From Enterobacter hormaechei ATCC 49162 (GTDB lineage: Bacteria > Pseudomonadota > Gammaproteobacteria > Enterobacterales > Enterobacteriaceae), in contig NZ_MKEQ01000001.1 of the NCBI RefSeq assembly GCF_001875655.1, positions 1,984,001 through 2,048,000 of the forward strand: a stretch of 64,000 bases of DNA, given 5' to 3'. Positions 29,100-37,861 of this stretch are shown in pieces; position 1 is the stretch's first letter, and the number at the start of each line of letters is the position of its first letter. A model generated the notes under the pieces. That model ran no database searches, was not told where the DNA came from, and saw only the letters and a program-made list of their open reading frames with translations. Made by a program: the position numbers and the translations under genes.

Positions 29100-29128
29100 A
29101 AAGAGAAAGCCCCTGCGAACAGGGGCTT
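29100..29128 (-). terminator. Intrinsic terminator after degP
   Basis: Minus-strand AAGCCCCTG/CAGGGGCTT arms with a TTCG tetraloop, then a T-rich tail, 7 nt past the degP stop. Confidence 0.85.
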
Positions 29129-29135
29129 AAGAAGA

Positions 29136-30569
29136 TTACTGCATCAGGAGATAAATAGAGGTATCACCACGCTGAATATTCAGCGCCAGCACGGACGGCT
29201 TGCTGTCGAGAATTTTGCGCAGTTCAGCGATGTTTTTCACCGGCTGCTGGTTCGCGCCCATGATCACATCACCTTTTTTCAGGCCGATACGGGCAGCAGG
29301 TGAGTTCGCTTTCACGTTGTTCACCACCACGCCTTTATCTGCCCCTTTGTTGCTCATCTCAGCACCTTCAATACCGCTGAAGATGGTGCTGGAATCCACC
29401 TGATTCTGGCTGCTCTGTTGCAGTTCCAGGCTCACGTTAACCGGCTTACCTTCACGCAGCAGGCCGAGGGTCACTTTACTGCCGATTGGCATAGAACCCA
29501 CTTCCGCACGCAGGGCTGCAAAGCTGCTGATCGGTTTACCGTTCAGCGAGGTGATCACGTCACCCGCTTTAATGCCAGCTTTCGCCGCCGAGGAGTTCGG
29601 CATAACCTGGCTTACGAATGCGCCGCGCTGAGCGTCCACTTTCATCGCTTTCGCCAGCTCGGAGTTCAGTTCGGTACCCATGATACCCAGCTCACCGCGT
29701 TTCACCTGTCCATACTGCACCATCTGCGCAGTCAGGTTTTTCACCATGTTGCTCGGGATAGCAAAGCCGATACCGATGTTGCCACCGTCCGGTGCCAGGA
29801 TAGCGGTGTTGATACCGATCAGCTCACCGTTCAGGTTAACCAGCGCACCGCCGGAGTTACCGCGGTTAATTGCCGCATCCGTCTGGATGAAGTTTTCATA
29901 GTTTTCCGCGTTCAGGCCGCTACGCCCCAGCGCAGAGACGATACCCGAAGTCACGGTTTCGCCCAGACCAAACGGGTTACCGATGGCGACGGTGTAGTCA
30001 CCGACGCGCAGCGCGTCAGAGTCGGCAAGTTTAATCGCCGTCAGGTTCTTCGGATCCTGGATTTGGATCAGCGCGATGTCGGAGCGCGGGTCTTTACCGA
30101 CCACTTTGGCGTCAAATTTACGACCATCGCTCATCTGCACTTTAATGGTGCTGGCGTTATCTACCACGTGGTTATTGGTCACCACGTAGCCTTTCGCTGC
30201 ATCAATAATGACGCCCGAGCCGAGTGCCATGAATTTCTGCTGCTGGCCGCCGCCCTGACCGTCATCCCCTGCACCGCCGCCCTGACAGAACGGGGAACTC
30301 TGGAATGGCGAACCGTCCTGGCAGAATGGCGAATTGTCGCCGAAGAACTGCTGGAAATTACGCGGCATACGCGGCGTATTGACGGTTGTGCTGCCCTCAA
30401 CGTTAATACTCACCACCGATGGCATCACTTTTTCGAGCATCGGGGCCAGGCTTGGCATCTGCTGCGCAGTCGCTGCCGAGGAAGCTGTCTCGGCCGCCAT
30501 CGCCAGAGGGGACAGCGCTAAACCTAAACTCAGAGCCAGTGCACTCATTGCTAATGTGGTTTTTTTCAT
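29136..30569 (-). CDS. degP: Periplasmic serine protease/chaperone DegP (HtrA)
   Basis: It degrades or holds misfolded periplasmic and outer-membrane proteins. I start at the ATG at 30569 (MKKTTLAMS), giving 477 residues; the in-frame TTG at 30578 has no better ribosome site. The signal peptide ends at PLAMA. The trypsin-like domain has its triad at H134, D164 and S239 (GNSGG), after a Gly/Gln-rich LA loop with the paired cysteines of PFCQ...PFCQ; PDZ1 and PDZ2 follow. A sigma-E promoter lies upstream, consistent with envelope-stress control beside RseP, Skp and BamA. Confidence 0.98.
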   Translation of the reverse strand: MKKTTLAMSALALSLGLALSPLAMAAETASSAATAQQMPSLAPMLEKVMPSVVSINVEGSTTVNTPRMPRNFQQFFGDNSPFCQDGSPFQSSPFCQGGGAGDDGQGGGQQQKFMALGSGVIIDAAKGYVVTNNHVVDNASTIKVQMSDGRKFDAKVVGKDPRSDIALIQIQDPKNLTAIKLADSDALRVGDYTVAIGNPFGLGETVTSGIVSALGRSGLNAENYENFIQTDAAINRGNSGGALVNLNGELIGINTAILAPDGGNIGIGFAIPSNMVKNLTAQMVQYGQVKRGELGIMGTELNSELAKAMKVDAQRGAFVSQVMPNSSAAKAGIKAGDVITSLNGKPISSFAALRAEVGSMPIGSKVTLGLLREGKPVNVSLELQQSSQNQVDSSTIFSGIEGAEMSNKGADKGVVVNNVKANSPAARIGLKKGDVIMGANQQPVKNIAELRKILDSKPSVLALNIQRGDTSIYLLMQ

Positions 30570-30615
30570 GTTTCTCAATCTCGATTTACCAGATAACGCA
30601 AAATTGCTGTGTAAC

Positions 30616-30643
30616 TCAGATTCGTTTTATACCGCTTAGTTCC
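30616..30643 (-). promoter_or_regulatory. Sigma-E promoter of degP
   Basis: On the minus strand, GGAACT (30643-30638), a 17-nt spacer containing TATAAAACGAA, and TCTGA (30620-30616) match the RpoE consensus (GGAACTT / TCTGA). The arrangement is essentially the known E. coli degP promoter. The start codon is about 47 nt downstream. Confidence 0.85.
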
Positions 30644-30701
30644 GGGAATAAGTTTATGGAAAAAGTAAAAATTTATTGGCCGTCTTTACAAAACTCATGG
30701 C

Positions 30702-32216
30702 TTATTCAACGGCCATAAGCTTGCGGTATTCATCCCAGGCATACAAATCTGTCATTCCACTGATATAGTCCTGGATAAGACGACAGCGATAATAATATTC
30801 CAGAACTGGCCATTGGGAAGAATGGCGATCTATTTTACTGACGGCTTCAATGTATGCCAGCCGGTGGCGGGTTGAAAGCTTCTGATAGAGACGAGATTCA
30901 ATCGGCAGGCGGCGAACACGTTCATTTTCGACCAGCTCGCTGAACTCATCGACCGTCAGCTGGAGCAGCGGGCCATAAATTTCCAGCAACCCGCTGATAA
31001 CCCGGTATCCTTGCAGCTCCAGCTGTTCGACATCCGGGTGACTGAAAACGTGGCGAACGGCCACGTTTTTATATAATTCAAGCAGCTGACTAAAACTGCT
31101 CTCATCTTCCAGCAGGGCATGATTAAATTCCCCGCTAAATATCATCGGCAAATTATCAATGAAACGGGCGGCCGCATACGGCACCAGTTTATTCAGCGTG
31201 TTGACCCGCAAATACATAAAGAACTGGTCTTCGGTACTACGACTTAGCGAATTTGAACGCGATTTATCCCAGGCATTCTCCACGACCTGCGCAAACAGAG
31301 AACCTTTTTCATGCTCTCCCCAGGCATCATGAAGATGCTGGTACAGTTCCTCGACGCTGAATATTCTTTTTTCCACTGCGTCTTCCAGATCGGCCACGCA
31401 ATAAGAAATGTCGTCAGCGGCCTCCATAATCCACGTCAATGGAAAACGGCCATTGGGCGTCAGGGAAAGTTCTTTACGCAACCGCGCGATGTACCCTTCT
31501 TCTGATAGGTAATAGCCCGGTTTTTTCATCAGGTAGCTATGGGTGGCGGGCGTTTCTCCGGTCCACCATGCGGGACGCGTATATTTAAGAATACAGCCCA
31601 CCTGCGCCCAGGTCAGATTCATGCGCATCAGGGAGTGCACCAGGCGGATCCCCTGCGCGTTACCTTCGAAATGGCACAGATCCTGACGCACCTTACGGCG
31701 CAGATCGTTCAGGCTATCTTCACCTTCACGCAGGCATAAATCGCGTACCACACAGCGGTCGTCGCTGAGCGGCTGGCTTATGGCGTCAGAGGGAAAAAGC
31801 CGCTGTTTAAACCAGTCGTTGATGGCGGCCTCGCCGAAGTGACCAAAGGGAGGATTGCCGATATCGTGCATCAGGCAGGCCATCTCAACGATACTTTCGA
31901 ACGGCCCGGTCAGTTCATCCAGCCCGTAGGTGTCGAGCAGACGTTGCTCTTTAAGGCGGCTGAGGATCTCTTTTGCAATGTAGCGCCCCACCTGCTGCAC
32001 TTCCATGGAGTGCGTTAACCGCGTACGCACCGCGGCGTTACGCTCCAGCGGGAACACCTGGGTTTTTTGCTGTAACCGGCGGATGGCGGGCGAGTTGATG
32101 ATGCGTCCGCGATCGCTCTCGAAAATACGCAGGATTTCATGTTCATTCTTTTCGCCCTGCGGCGAACGGTAACGTCGGTGCCAGTTAATTTTGGTGCGAA
32201 AATCGATTGGTGACAT
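30702..32216 (-). CDS. dgt: Deoxyguanosinetriphosphate triphosphohydrolase Dgt
   Basis: An HD-superfamily hexamer that cleaves dGTP to deoxyguanosine plus tripolyphosphate, affecting dNTP balance. It has 504 residues, one short of E. coli Dgt. It begins [20 protein letters not shown], carries the His ligand segment [15 protein letters not shown] and the HD motif [16 protein letters not shown] near residue 115, then [19 protein letters not shown]. It diverges from mtnN with an 82-bp gap. Confidence 0.97.
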   Translation of the reverse strand: MSPIDFRTKINWHRRYRSPQGEKNEHEILRIFESDRGRIINSPAIRRLQQKTQVFPLERNAAVRTRLTHSMEVQQVGRYIAKEILSRLKEQRLLDTYGLDELTGPFESIVEMACLMHDIGNPPFGHFGEAAINDWFKQRLFPSDAISQPLSDDRCVVRDLCLREGEDSLNDLRRKVRQDLCHFEGNAQGIRLVHSLMRMNLTWAQVGCILKYTRPAWWTGETPATHSYLMKKPGYYLSEEGYIARLRKELSLTPNGRFPLTWIMEAADDISYCVADLEDAVEKRIFSVEELYQHLHDAWGEHEKGSLFAQVVENAWDKSRSNSLSRSTEDQFFMYLRVNTLNKLVPYAAARFIDNLPMIFSGEFNHALLEDESSFSQLLELYKNVAVRHVFSHPDVEQLELQGYRVISGLLEIYGPLLQLTVDEFSELVENERVRRLPIESRLYQKLSTRHRLAYIEAVSKIDRHSSQWPVLEYYYRCRLIQDYISGMTDLYAWDEYRKLMAVE

Positions 32217-32298
32217 GTGCTCCCCCGCGTGAGAATGCGTTTCCCCTTAACCGCATGATAGACTATGCATCTTAACAAGGCACATCGCGAGTAAATCT

Positions 32299-32997
32299 AT
32301 GAAAATCGGCATTATTGGTGCAATGGAAGAAGAAGTTACGCTGCTGCGTGACAAAATTGAGAACCGTCAGACCCTCTCCCTCGGTGGCTGTGAAATCTAT
32401 ACCGGCCAGTTGAACGGCGTTGACGTGGCTCTGCTGAAATCAGGCATCGGTAAAGTTGCAGCTGCACTGGGCGCGACCCTGCTGCTTGAACGCTGCAAGC
32501 CTGACGTTATCATTAATACGGGTTCTGCGGGCGGGCTGGCGCCGACGCTGAAAGTGGGTGATATCGTGGTTTCCGACGAAGCGCGTTACCACGATGCAGA
32601 TGTCACCGCATTCGGCTACGAATATGGTCAGCTTCCGGGCTGCCCGGCCGGGTTTAAAGCGGATGATAAGCTGATTGCCGCCGCTGAAAGCTGCATTAAC
32701 GAGCTTAACCTCAATGCGGTGCGTGGCCTGATCGTCAGCGGCGATGCCTTTATCAACGGCTCTGTCGGTCTGGCGAAAATCCGTCATAACTTCCCGCAGG
32801 CTGTCGCCGTTGAGATGGAAGCCACGGCGATTGCACACGTGTGCCATAACTTCAGCGTGCCGTTCGTGGTCGTTCGTGCGATTTCTGACGTGGCGGACCA
32901 GCAGTCCCACATCAGCTTCGACGAATTCCTGGCCGTGGCGGCCAAACAGTCCACCGTGATGGTGGAAACCCTGGTGCAGAAACTGGCGCGTGGGTAA
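32299..32997 (+). CDS. mtnN: 5'-methylthioadenosine/S-adenosylhomocysteine nucleosidase
   Basis: It splits adenine from MTA, SAH and 5'-deoxyadenosine, recycling SAM by-products and giving the AI-2 precursor. The 232-residue PNP/UDP-phosphorylase fold is complete: [16 protein letters not shown] with the active-site Glu, the [29 protein letters not shown] stretch, [12 protein letters not shown] for the ribose, and [11 protein letters not shown] with the catalytic Asp. Also known as pfs or mtn. It overlaps btuF by 8 bp. Confidence 0.98.
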   Translation: MKIGIIGAMEEEVTLLRDKIENRQTLSLGGCEIYTGQLNGVDVALLKSGIGKVAAALGATLLLERCKPDVIINTGSAGGLAPTLKVGDIVVSDEARYHDADVTAFGYEYGQLPGCPAGFKADDKLIAAAESCINELNLNAVRGLIVSGDAFINGSVGLAKIRHNFPQAVAVEMEATAIAHVCHNFSVPFVVVRAISDVADQQSHISFDEFLAVAAKQSTVMVETLVQKLARG

Positions 32998-33799
32998 GTT
33001 GTCGTTCAGGGCGCTGGCCGCCCTGCTTCTGCTCGCCCCGGCCTGGCTCATCGCCGCACCGCGGGTGATCACTCTCTCCCCTGCCAATACGGAACTGGCG
33101 TTTGCCGCCGGGATCACGCCCGTTGCGGTGAGCAGCTTTTCCGATTATCCCCCTCAGGCCGCCCACATCGAACAGGTTGCCACCTGGCAGGGAATGAATC
33201 TGGAACGCATCGTGGCGCTGAAGCCCGATCTGGTCCTCGCCTGGCGCGGCGGTAATGCCGAACGGCAGGTAAATCAGCTCTCGTCGCTGGGAATAACGGT
33301 GAAATGGGTGGACGCGGTGAGCATCGAACAGGTCGCGCAGGCCCTTCGCGAACTCGCGCCCTTCAGCCCTACTCCACAACGCGCCGTGCAGGCTGCACAG
33401 CAGATGCTCAACGACTATGCTGCGCTAAAAACCCGGTACGGTACGCAACCGAAACAACGCGTTTTTCTGCAATTTGGCAGCCAGCCGCTGTTCACTACCG
33501 GGAAAGGTTCGATCCAGAATCAGGTGCTTGAGACCTGTGGGGGTGAGAACATCTTTGCCGAAAGCCGTATCCCCTGGCCGCAGGTCAGCCGTGAGCAGGT
33601 TCTGGCGCGACAACCGCAGGCCATCGTGGTGGTCGGAAATGCGAGCGAGATTCCTAAAATAGAACAATTCTGGCATCAGCAGCTTAAAATTCCGGTCATC
33701 GCACTCAACAGCGACTGGTTTGAACGCGCCAGCCCGCGTATTATCCTCGCCGCAAAACAACTCTGTGCCAAACTGGCAGAGAGTCACTCAAACAGATAA
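32990..33799 (+). CDS. btuF: Vitamin B12 periplasmic binding protein BtuF
   Basis: It delivers cobalamin to the BtuCD ABC importer. It starts at a GTG inside the mtnN 3' end, so translation is coupled. [22 protein letters not shown] is a signal peptide, cleaved before [19 protein letters not shown]. Cluster A-2 binding-protein features, including the [25 protein letters not shown] segment and the inter-lobe helix, span its 269 residues. The btuC and btuD genes are elsewhere, as in E. coli. The mtnN-btuF-yadS order is conserved. Confidence 0.96.
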   Translation: MGKLSFRALAALLLLAPAWLIAAPRVITLSPANTELAFAAGITPVAVSSFSDYPPQAAHIEQVATWQGMNLERIVALKPDLVLAWRGGNAERQVNQLSSLGITVKWVDAVSIEQVAQALRELAPFSPTPQRAVQAAQQMLNDYAALKTRYGTQPKQRVFLQFGSQPLFTTGKGSIQNQVLETCGGENIFAESRIPWPQVSREQVLARQPQAIVVVGNASEIPKIEQFWHQQLKIPVIALNSDWFERASPRIILAAKQLCAKLAESHSNR

Positions 33800-33822
33800 A
33801 TACCCCCTTCGAGGATTTAACG

Positions 33823-34446
33823 ATGCTCGTGTATTGGCTGGATATTCTTGGCACAGCCGTTTTTGCTATCTCCGGCGTTTTGCTTGCCGGAAAACTACGC
33901 ATGGATCCGTTTGGCGTCCTGGTGCTCGGCGTTGTTACGGCGGTGGGAGGCGGAACGATCCGCGATATGGCGCTGGCAAACGGCCCGGTATTCTGGGTAA
34001 AAGATCCCACGGATCTGGTGGTGGCGATGGTCACCTGTCTGTTAACCATCGTGCTGGTTCGTCAGCCTCGCAGACTGCCAAAATGGATATTGCCGGTGCT
34101 GGATGCCGTCGGTCTGGCGGTCTTTGTGGGGATAGGCGTGAATAAAGCCTTTAATGCCGGGACTGGCCCGCTGGTGGCAATCTGCATGGGCGTGTTAACC
34201 GGCGTGGGCGGAGGGATTATTCGCGACATACTGGCGCGAGAAGTCCCGATGATCCTGCGAACGGAAATCTACGCGACGGCCTGTATTATCGGGGGGATTG
34301 TTCACGCCACGGCGTATTACACCTTTGCTGTCCCGCTGGAGAATGCGGCGATGCTGGGGATGGTGGTGACGCTGGCGATCCGTTTAGCGGCGATACGCTG
34401 GCACCTGAAGCTGCCGACGTTTGCGCTGGATGAGAATTCAAGATAG
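33823..34446 (+). CDS. yadS: TRIC/UPF0126 family membrane protein YadS
   Basis: A 207-residue inner-membrane protein with about seven hydrophobic segments in two homologous halves. Each half carries the family motif: GVVTAVGGGTIRDM near residue 45 and GVLTGVGGGIIRDIL near 130. The fold belongs to the trimeric intracellular cation channel family; some UPF0126 members have been implicated in glycine transport, so the substrate here is open. It lies 23 bp after btuF in the same operon and ends just before a REP hairpin. Confidence 0.9.
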   Translation: MLVYWLDILGTAVFAISGVLLAGKLRMDPFGVLVLGVVTAVGGGTIRDMALANGPVFWVKDPTDLVVAMVTCLLTIVLVRQPRRLPKWILPVLDAVGLAVFVGIGVNKAFNAGTGPLVAICMGVLTGVGGGIIRDILAREVPMILRTEIYATACIIGGIVHATAYYTFAVPLENAAMLGMVVTLAIRLAAIRWHLKLPTFALDENSR

Positions 34447-34456
34447 GTGTCGTTTA

Positions 34457-34488
34457 TAGGCCCGGTGACGCTTCGCTTACCGGGCCTA
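34457..34488. repeat. REP element between yadS and erpA
   Basis: TAGGCCCGGT and ACCGGGCCTA arms (10 bp, perfect) around GACGCTTCGCTT. This is the classic enterobacterial REP hairpin, here between two convergent genes where it can stabilise 3' ends or act as a roadblock. Confidence 0.85.
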
Positions 34489-34504
34489 CAATCTGCATTC
34501 AGGC

Positions 34505-34849
34505 TTAAATACTGAACGAAGAACCACACCCGCAGGTGCTGGTCGCATTGGGGTTAGTCACCACAAAGCGTGAACCTTCCAGACCTTCAGTGTAGTCCAC
34601 TGAACCGCCTACAAGATATTGCAGGCTCATCGGGTCAACCACCAGCGCGACGCCCTGTTTCTCGATAGTCATATCACCATCGTTGACCTGATCGTCAAAG
34701 GTAAAACCATACTGGAAGCCGCTACAGCCGCCACCGGTAATATAAACACGCAGTTTCAGATCCGGATTGTCCTCGTCGGCAATCAGGGTTTTCACTTTTT
34801 TCGCTGCTGCTTCGGTAAATTCCAGCGGCAACGCTACGTCATCACTCAT
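34505..34849 (-). CDS. erpA: Iron-sulfur cluster insertion protein ErpA
   Basis: An A-type Fe-S carrier of 114 residues that passes [4Fe-4S] clusters to apoproteins, including the isoprenoid enzymes IspG and IspH. The three conserved cysteines are present: C42 in GGGCSGF and C106/C108 in STCGCGSSF. It stands alone, in convergent orientation to yadS, as in E. coli. No Fur or IscR site was confidently seen upstream. Confidence 0.97.
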   Translation of the reverse strand: MSDDVALPLEFTEAAAKKVKTLIADEDNPDLKLRVYITGGGCSGFQYGFTFDDQVNDGDMTIEKQGVALVVDPMSLQYLVGGSVDYTEGLEGSRFVVTNPNATSTCGCGSSFSI

Positions 34850-34934
34850 CTTATGCTCCCATGAATACTGCGACTGCTATTGGGCAAAAATCACCCAATT
34901 CTTGTTGTCATTATCTAATACCCTGGTAATTCAT

Positions 34935-36335
34935 TCAAGTATTCTGCTTCAGGGCCTGCTCAGCTTCCTGTTTCGCCAGGGTACGGGCAAGAATGGTGGA
35001 GTATAGCGGTTTTCCACCCAGGAATTGGGCTAATAGTGTCGCGCCGAGACAGGTAATGATCATTGGCAAAATGAGCTGGTAATTGTCGGTCATTTCCAGC
35101 ACCAGCACGATCCCGGTCAGCGGCGCGCGCAGGGAGGCCGCCAGCAGCGCCCCCATTCCCGCAACCGCAAACGTCCCCGCATCCAGATGGTAGGCCGGGA
35201 AGCCTGCCGCCGCCGCCATCCCGAACGCCGTGCCCAGCAGCGTACCCAGCGCCAGCATTGGGGCAAAAATGCCGCCCGGTGCGCCGGAGGAGAAGCATAA
35301 TACCGTGGTGATGACGCGAGAAATAAACATAAACAGCAGCAGGCCAACGCTGAAATTCCCCGCCGCGGCAATGGGAATCAGACCGAAACCGCCGCCCGCC
35401 GCATTCGGTTCGATAAAACCGAGGATCCCGCACACGCCGCCGAGCAGGCCGCCCACCAGCACCCATTTGGTGGTATTGCCGCCGTGGATGCGCTGAAACA
35501 TATCCTGCGCACGTAAAATCAGGGTATTGAACAGCGGGCCGACGATGCCAAAAATCATCCCCAGCACCAGATACAGCCACAGGGTATTGACCGGCGCGTT
35601 GGTCAGCTTGCCTACCTCAATCACCGCGCCTTCGCCGTTGACGATGCGAAAGACGATGCTCGACATAATCACGCCGGTAAACACCGCTTTAATGGAGATA
35701 AGGTTGTAGCGGAACTGAGCGCGCATCTCTTCGATGATAAACAGTATCCCCGCCAGCGGTGCGTTAAACGCCGCCGACAGCCCCGCCGCGGCCCCCGTCG
35801 CCAGCAGCGTATGGCGCGCTTCAGCGCTGCGCATGCGGAACAGATCGCCAACCATGCGTCCGACGTTGCCGCCCAGCTGTACCGTCGGCCCTTCCCGTCC
35901 GAGCACCATGCCCGCCCCGAGCGTCCCCATGCCACCGATAAATTTTACCGGGAGCACCCGCCACCAGCGGACCGGACGCAACTCCTCCAGCGCCCCCTCA
36001 ATTTCAGGGATCCCCGAGCCGCCGGCTTCGGGCGCGAATTTACGCACCAGAAAATACCCCACCATGGCAAACAGCGCTGAAAGTCCAAATGCCAGCACCC
36101 AGACCAGCCATTCCCGATCGGCAAAGCTGGCGACGGTACCAATGCGCCAGTTGAGTACCGCATTGACCGCTTTCTCGAACGCGACACCCACCAGCCCGGC
36201 CAGCGTACCGACCACGGCGGCTGCCAGCAGAATGGCTAACGGGGTTTTGTCACGGTTGAGCAGCCGCCGGATACTGACCCGGTGCTTCGCGCGCGTAAAT
36301 TGTTGTTGTTCAAATGAAGGCGTGTTCTCGTTCAT
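34935..36335 (-). CDS. clcA: H+/Cl- exchange transporter ClcA
   Basis: A CLC-family antiporter (2 Cl- per H+) used in extreme acid resistance. I start at the ATG at 36335 ([15 protein letters not shown] upstream), giving 466 residues against 473 in E. coli; an in-frame TTG at 36359 is possible. Selectivity-filter motifs are intact: [19 protein letters not shown] (gating Glu) and the [11 protein letters not shown] segment; the internal proton Glu lies in [13 protein letters not shown]. About 17 membrane helices are arranged in two inverted halves. It is divergent from hemL. Confidence 0.95.
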   Translation of the reverse strand: MNENTPSFEQQQFTRAKHRVSIRRLLNRDKTPLAILLAAAVVGTLAGLVGVAFEKAVNAVLNWRIGTVASFADREWLVWVLAFGLSALFAMVGYFLVRKFAPEAGGSGIPEIEGALEELRPVRWWRVLPVKFIGGMGTLGAGMVLGREGPTVQLGGNVGRMVGDLFRMRSAEARHTLLATGAAAGLSAAFNAPLAGILFIIEEMRAQFRYNLISIKAVFTGVIMSSIVFRIVNGEGAVIEVGKLTNAPVNTLWLYLVLGMIFGIVGPLFNTLILRAQDMFQRIHGGNTTKWVLVGGLLGGVCGILGFIEPNAAGGGFGLIPIAAAGNFSVGLLLFMFISRVITTVLCFSSGAPGGIFAPMLALGTLLGTAFGMAAAAGFPAYHLDAGTFAVAGMGALLAASLRAPLTGIVLVLEMTDNYQLILPMIITCLGATLLAQFLGGKPLYSTILARTLAKQEAEQALKQNT

Positions 36336-36409
36336 TACCTGTTCTGTTTCGTCATACAAAAGGCCGCAGGGATTCTACCAGAGACAATCCCCTCGTCCTC
36401 TGAAAAATA

Positions 36410-36425
36410 CTTAACAATTGTTAAG
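36410..36425. repeat. Perfect 16-bp palindrome between clcA and hemL
   Basis: CTTAACAATTGTTAAG is a perfect dyad about 75 bp from the clcA start and 88 bp from the hemL start, in the divergent regulatory region. Its form suits a dimeric repressor or activator site; I cannot name the regulator. Confidence 0.65.
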
Positions 36426-36512
36426 CCTTCTGAGGGGCAAAAATTTTATAACCTCTTCCGAATCACTTAGAATAGCTGCCTTAACTTATTTCTACGAACC
36501 AGGAACGACGCC

Positions 36513-37793
36513 ATGAGCAAGTCTGAAAACCTCTACAGCGCAGCCCGCGAGCTTATCCCAGGCGGCGTGAACTCACCTGTGCGCGCCTTTACCGGCGTGG
36601 GTGGCACCCCGCTGTTTATCGAACGTGCGGATGGCGCATATCTGTATGATGTGGATGGCAAAGCCTATGTCGATTATGTCGGCTCCTGGGGCCCGATGGT
36701 ACTGGGCCACAACCACCCGGCGATCCGCAACGCGGTGATTGAAGCCGCTCAGCGCGGTCTGAGCTTCGGCGCGCCAACCGAGATGGAAGTCAAAATGGCG
36801 GAGCTGGTCACCGAGCTGGTGCCTACGATGGACATGGTGCGTATGGTGAACTCCGGTACCGAAGCGACCATGAGCGCTATCCGCCTGGCACGCGGTTTTA
36901 CCGGCCGTGACAAGATCATCAAGTTCGAAGGTTGTTATCACGGCCATGCCGACTGCCTGCTGGTGAAAGCCGGTTCCGGCGCGCTGACCCTCGGTCAGCC
37001 AAACTCGCCTGGCGTACCAGCGGATTTCGCGAAGCACACCCTGACCTGCACCTACAACGATCTGAACACCGTTCGCGCGGCGTTCGAGCAGTATCCGCAG
37101 GAGATTGCCTGCATCATCGTTGAACCGGTGGCGGGCAACATGAACTGCATTCCACCGCAGCCGGATTTCCTGCCGGGCCTGCGCGCGCTGTGCGATGAGT
37201 TCGGCGCGCTGCTGATTATCGACGAAGTGATGACCGGTTTCCGCGTGGCGCTGGCGGGGGCGCAGTCATACTACGGCGTGGAGCCGGATCTGACCTGCCT
37301 CGGTAAAATCATCGGCGGCGGCATGCCTGTCGGCGCGTTTGGTGGTCGTAAGGACGTGATGGAAGCCCTGGCTCCAACCGGTCCGGTTTACCAGGCGGGT
37401 ACGCTCTCCGGCAACCCTATTGCGATGGCGGCGGGCTTCGCCTGTCTGACCGAAGTGGCGCAGCCGGGTATCCATGAAACCCTGACGGACCGGACGACGC
37501 AGCTGGCAAACGGCCTGCTGGAAGCCGCTGAAGACGCGGGTATTCCGCTGGTGGTAAACCACGTGGGCGGCATGTTCGGGATTTTCTTCACCGAGGCAAA
37601 AACCGTGACCTGCTATCAGGACGTGGTGAAGTGCGACGTGGAACGCTTCAAACGCTTCTTCCACCTGATGCTGGAAGAAGGCGTGTACCTGGCGCCGTCA
37701 GCGTTTGAAGCGGGCTTTATGTCCGTGGCGCACAGCGAAGAAGATATCAATAACACCATCGACGCAGCGCGTAAGGTGTTTGCGAAGCTTTAA
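36513..37793 (+). CDS. hemL: Glutamate-1-semialdehyde 2,1-aminomutase HemL
   Basis: A PLP enzyme making 5-aminolevulinate from glutamate-1-semialdehyde, the C5 heme pathway. It has the full 426 residues. The N terminus is [35 protein letters not shown] binds PLP phosphate, [12 protein letters not shown] holds the Asp, and [18 protein letters not shown] carries the Schiff-base Lys (about 265). AGGAACG precedes the ATG. It is monocistronic, divergent from clcA and convergent with fhuB. Confidence 0.98.
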   Translation: MSKSENLYSAARELIPGGVNSPVRAFTGVGGTPLFIERADGAYLYDVDGKAYVDYVGSWGPMVLGHNHPAIRNAVIEAAQRGLSFGAPTEMEVKMAELVTELVPTMDMVRMVNSGTEATMSAIRLARGFTGRDKIIKFEGCYHGHADCLLVKAGSGALTLGQPNSPGVPADFAKHTLTCTYNDLNTVRAAFEQYPQEIACIIVEPVAGNMNCIPPQPDFLPGLRALCDEFGALLIIDEVMTGFRVALAGAQSYYGVEPDLTCLGKIIGGGMPVGAFGGRKDVMEALAPTGPVYQAGTLSGNPIAMAAGFACLTEVAQPGIHETLTDRTTQLANGLLEAAEDAGIPLVVNHVGGMFGIFFTEAKTVTCYQDVVKCDVERFKRFFHLMLEEGVYLAPSAFEAGFMSVAHSEEDINNTIDAARKVFAKL

Positions 37794-37798
37794 GGGCA

Positions 37799-37832
37799 TT
37801 GCCGGGTGGCGCTAACGCTTACCCGGCCTACG
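37799..37832. repeat. REP element downstream of hemL
   Basis: GCCGGGTGGCGCTAACGC followed by TTACCCGGCCTACGA has the REP architecture, with arms GCCGGGT/ACCCGGC. It begins 5 nt after the hemL stop in the convergent hemL-fhuB gap. Confidence 0.8.
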
Positions 37833-37839
37833 ATGTTCC

Positions 37840-37859
37840 CCCTCTCCCACAGGAGAGGG
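37840..37859. repeat. REP-like hairpin, CCCTCTCC family, short copy
   Basis: CCCTCTCC and GGAGAGGG are perfect 8-bp arms around CACA. This is the core of the longer elements at 27781 and 46635 without the GGGGTGAGGGC tail. It ends 2 nt before the fhuB stop codon. Confidence 0.75.
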
Positions 37860-37861
37860 CA

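Noticed and set aside
29418..30521. 367-codon rightward frame opposite degP
   Set aside because: It mirrors the degP coding region exactly and has no start signals.
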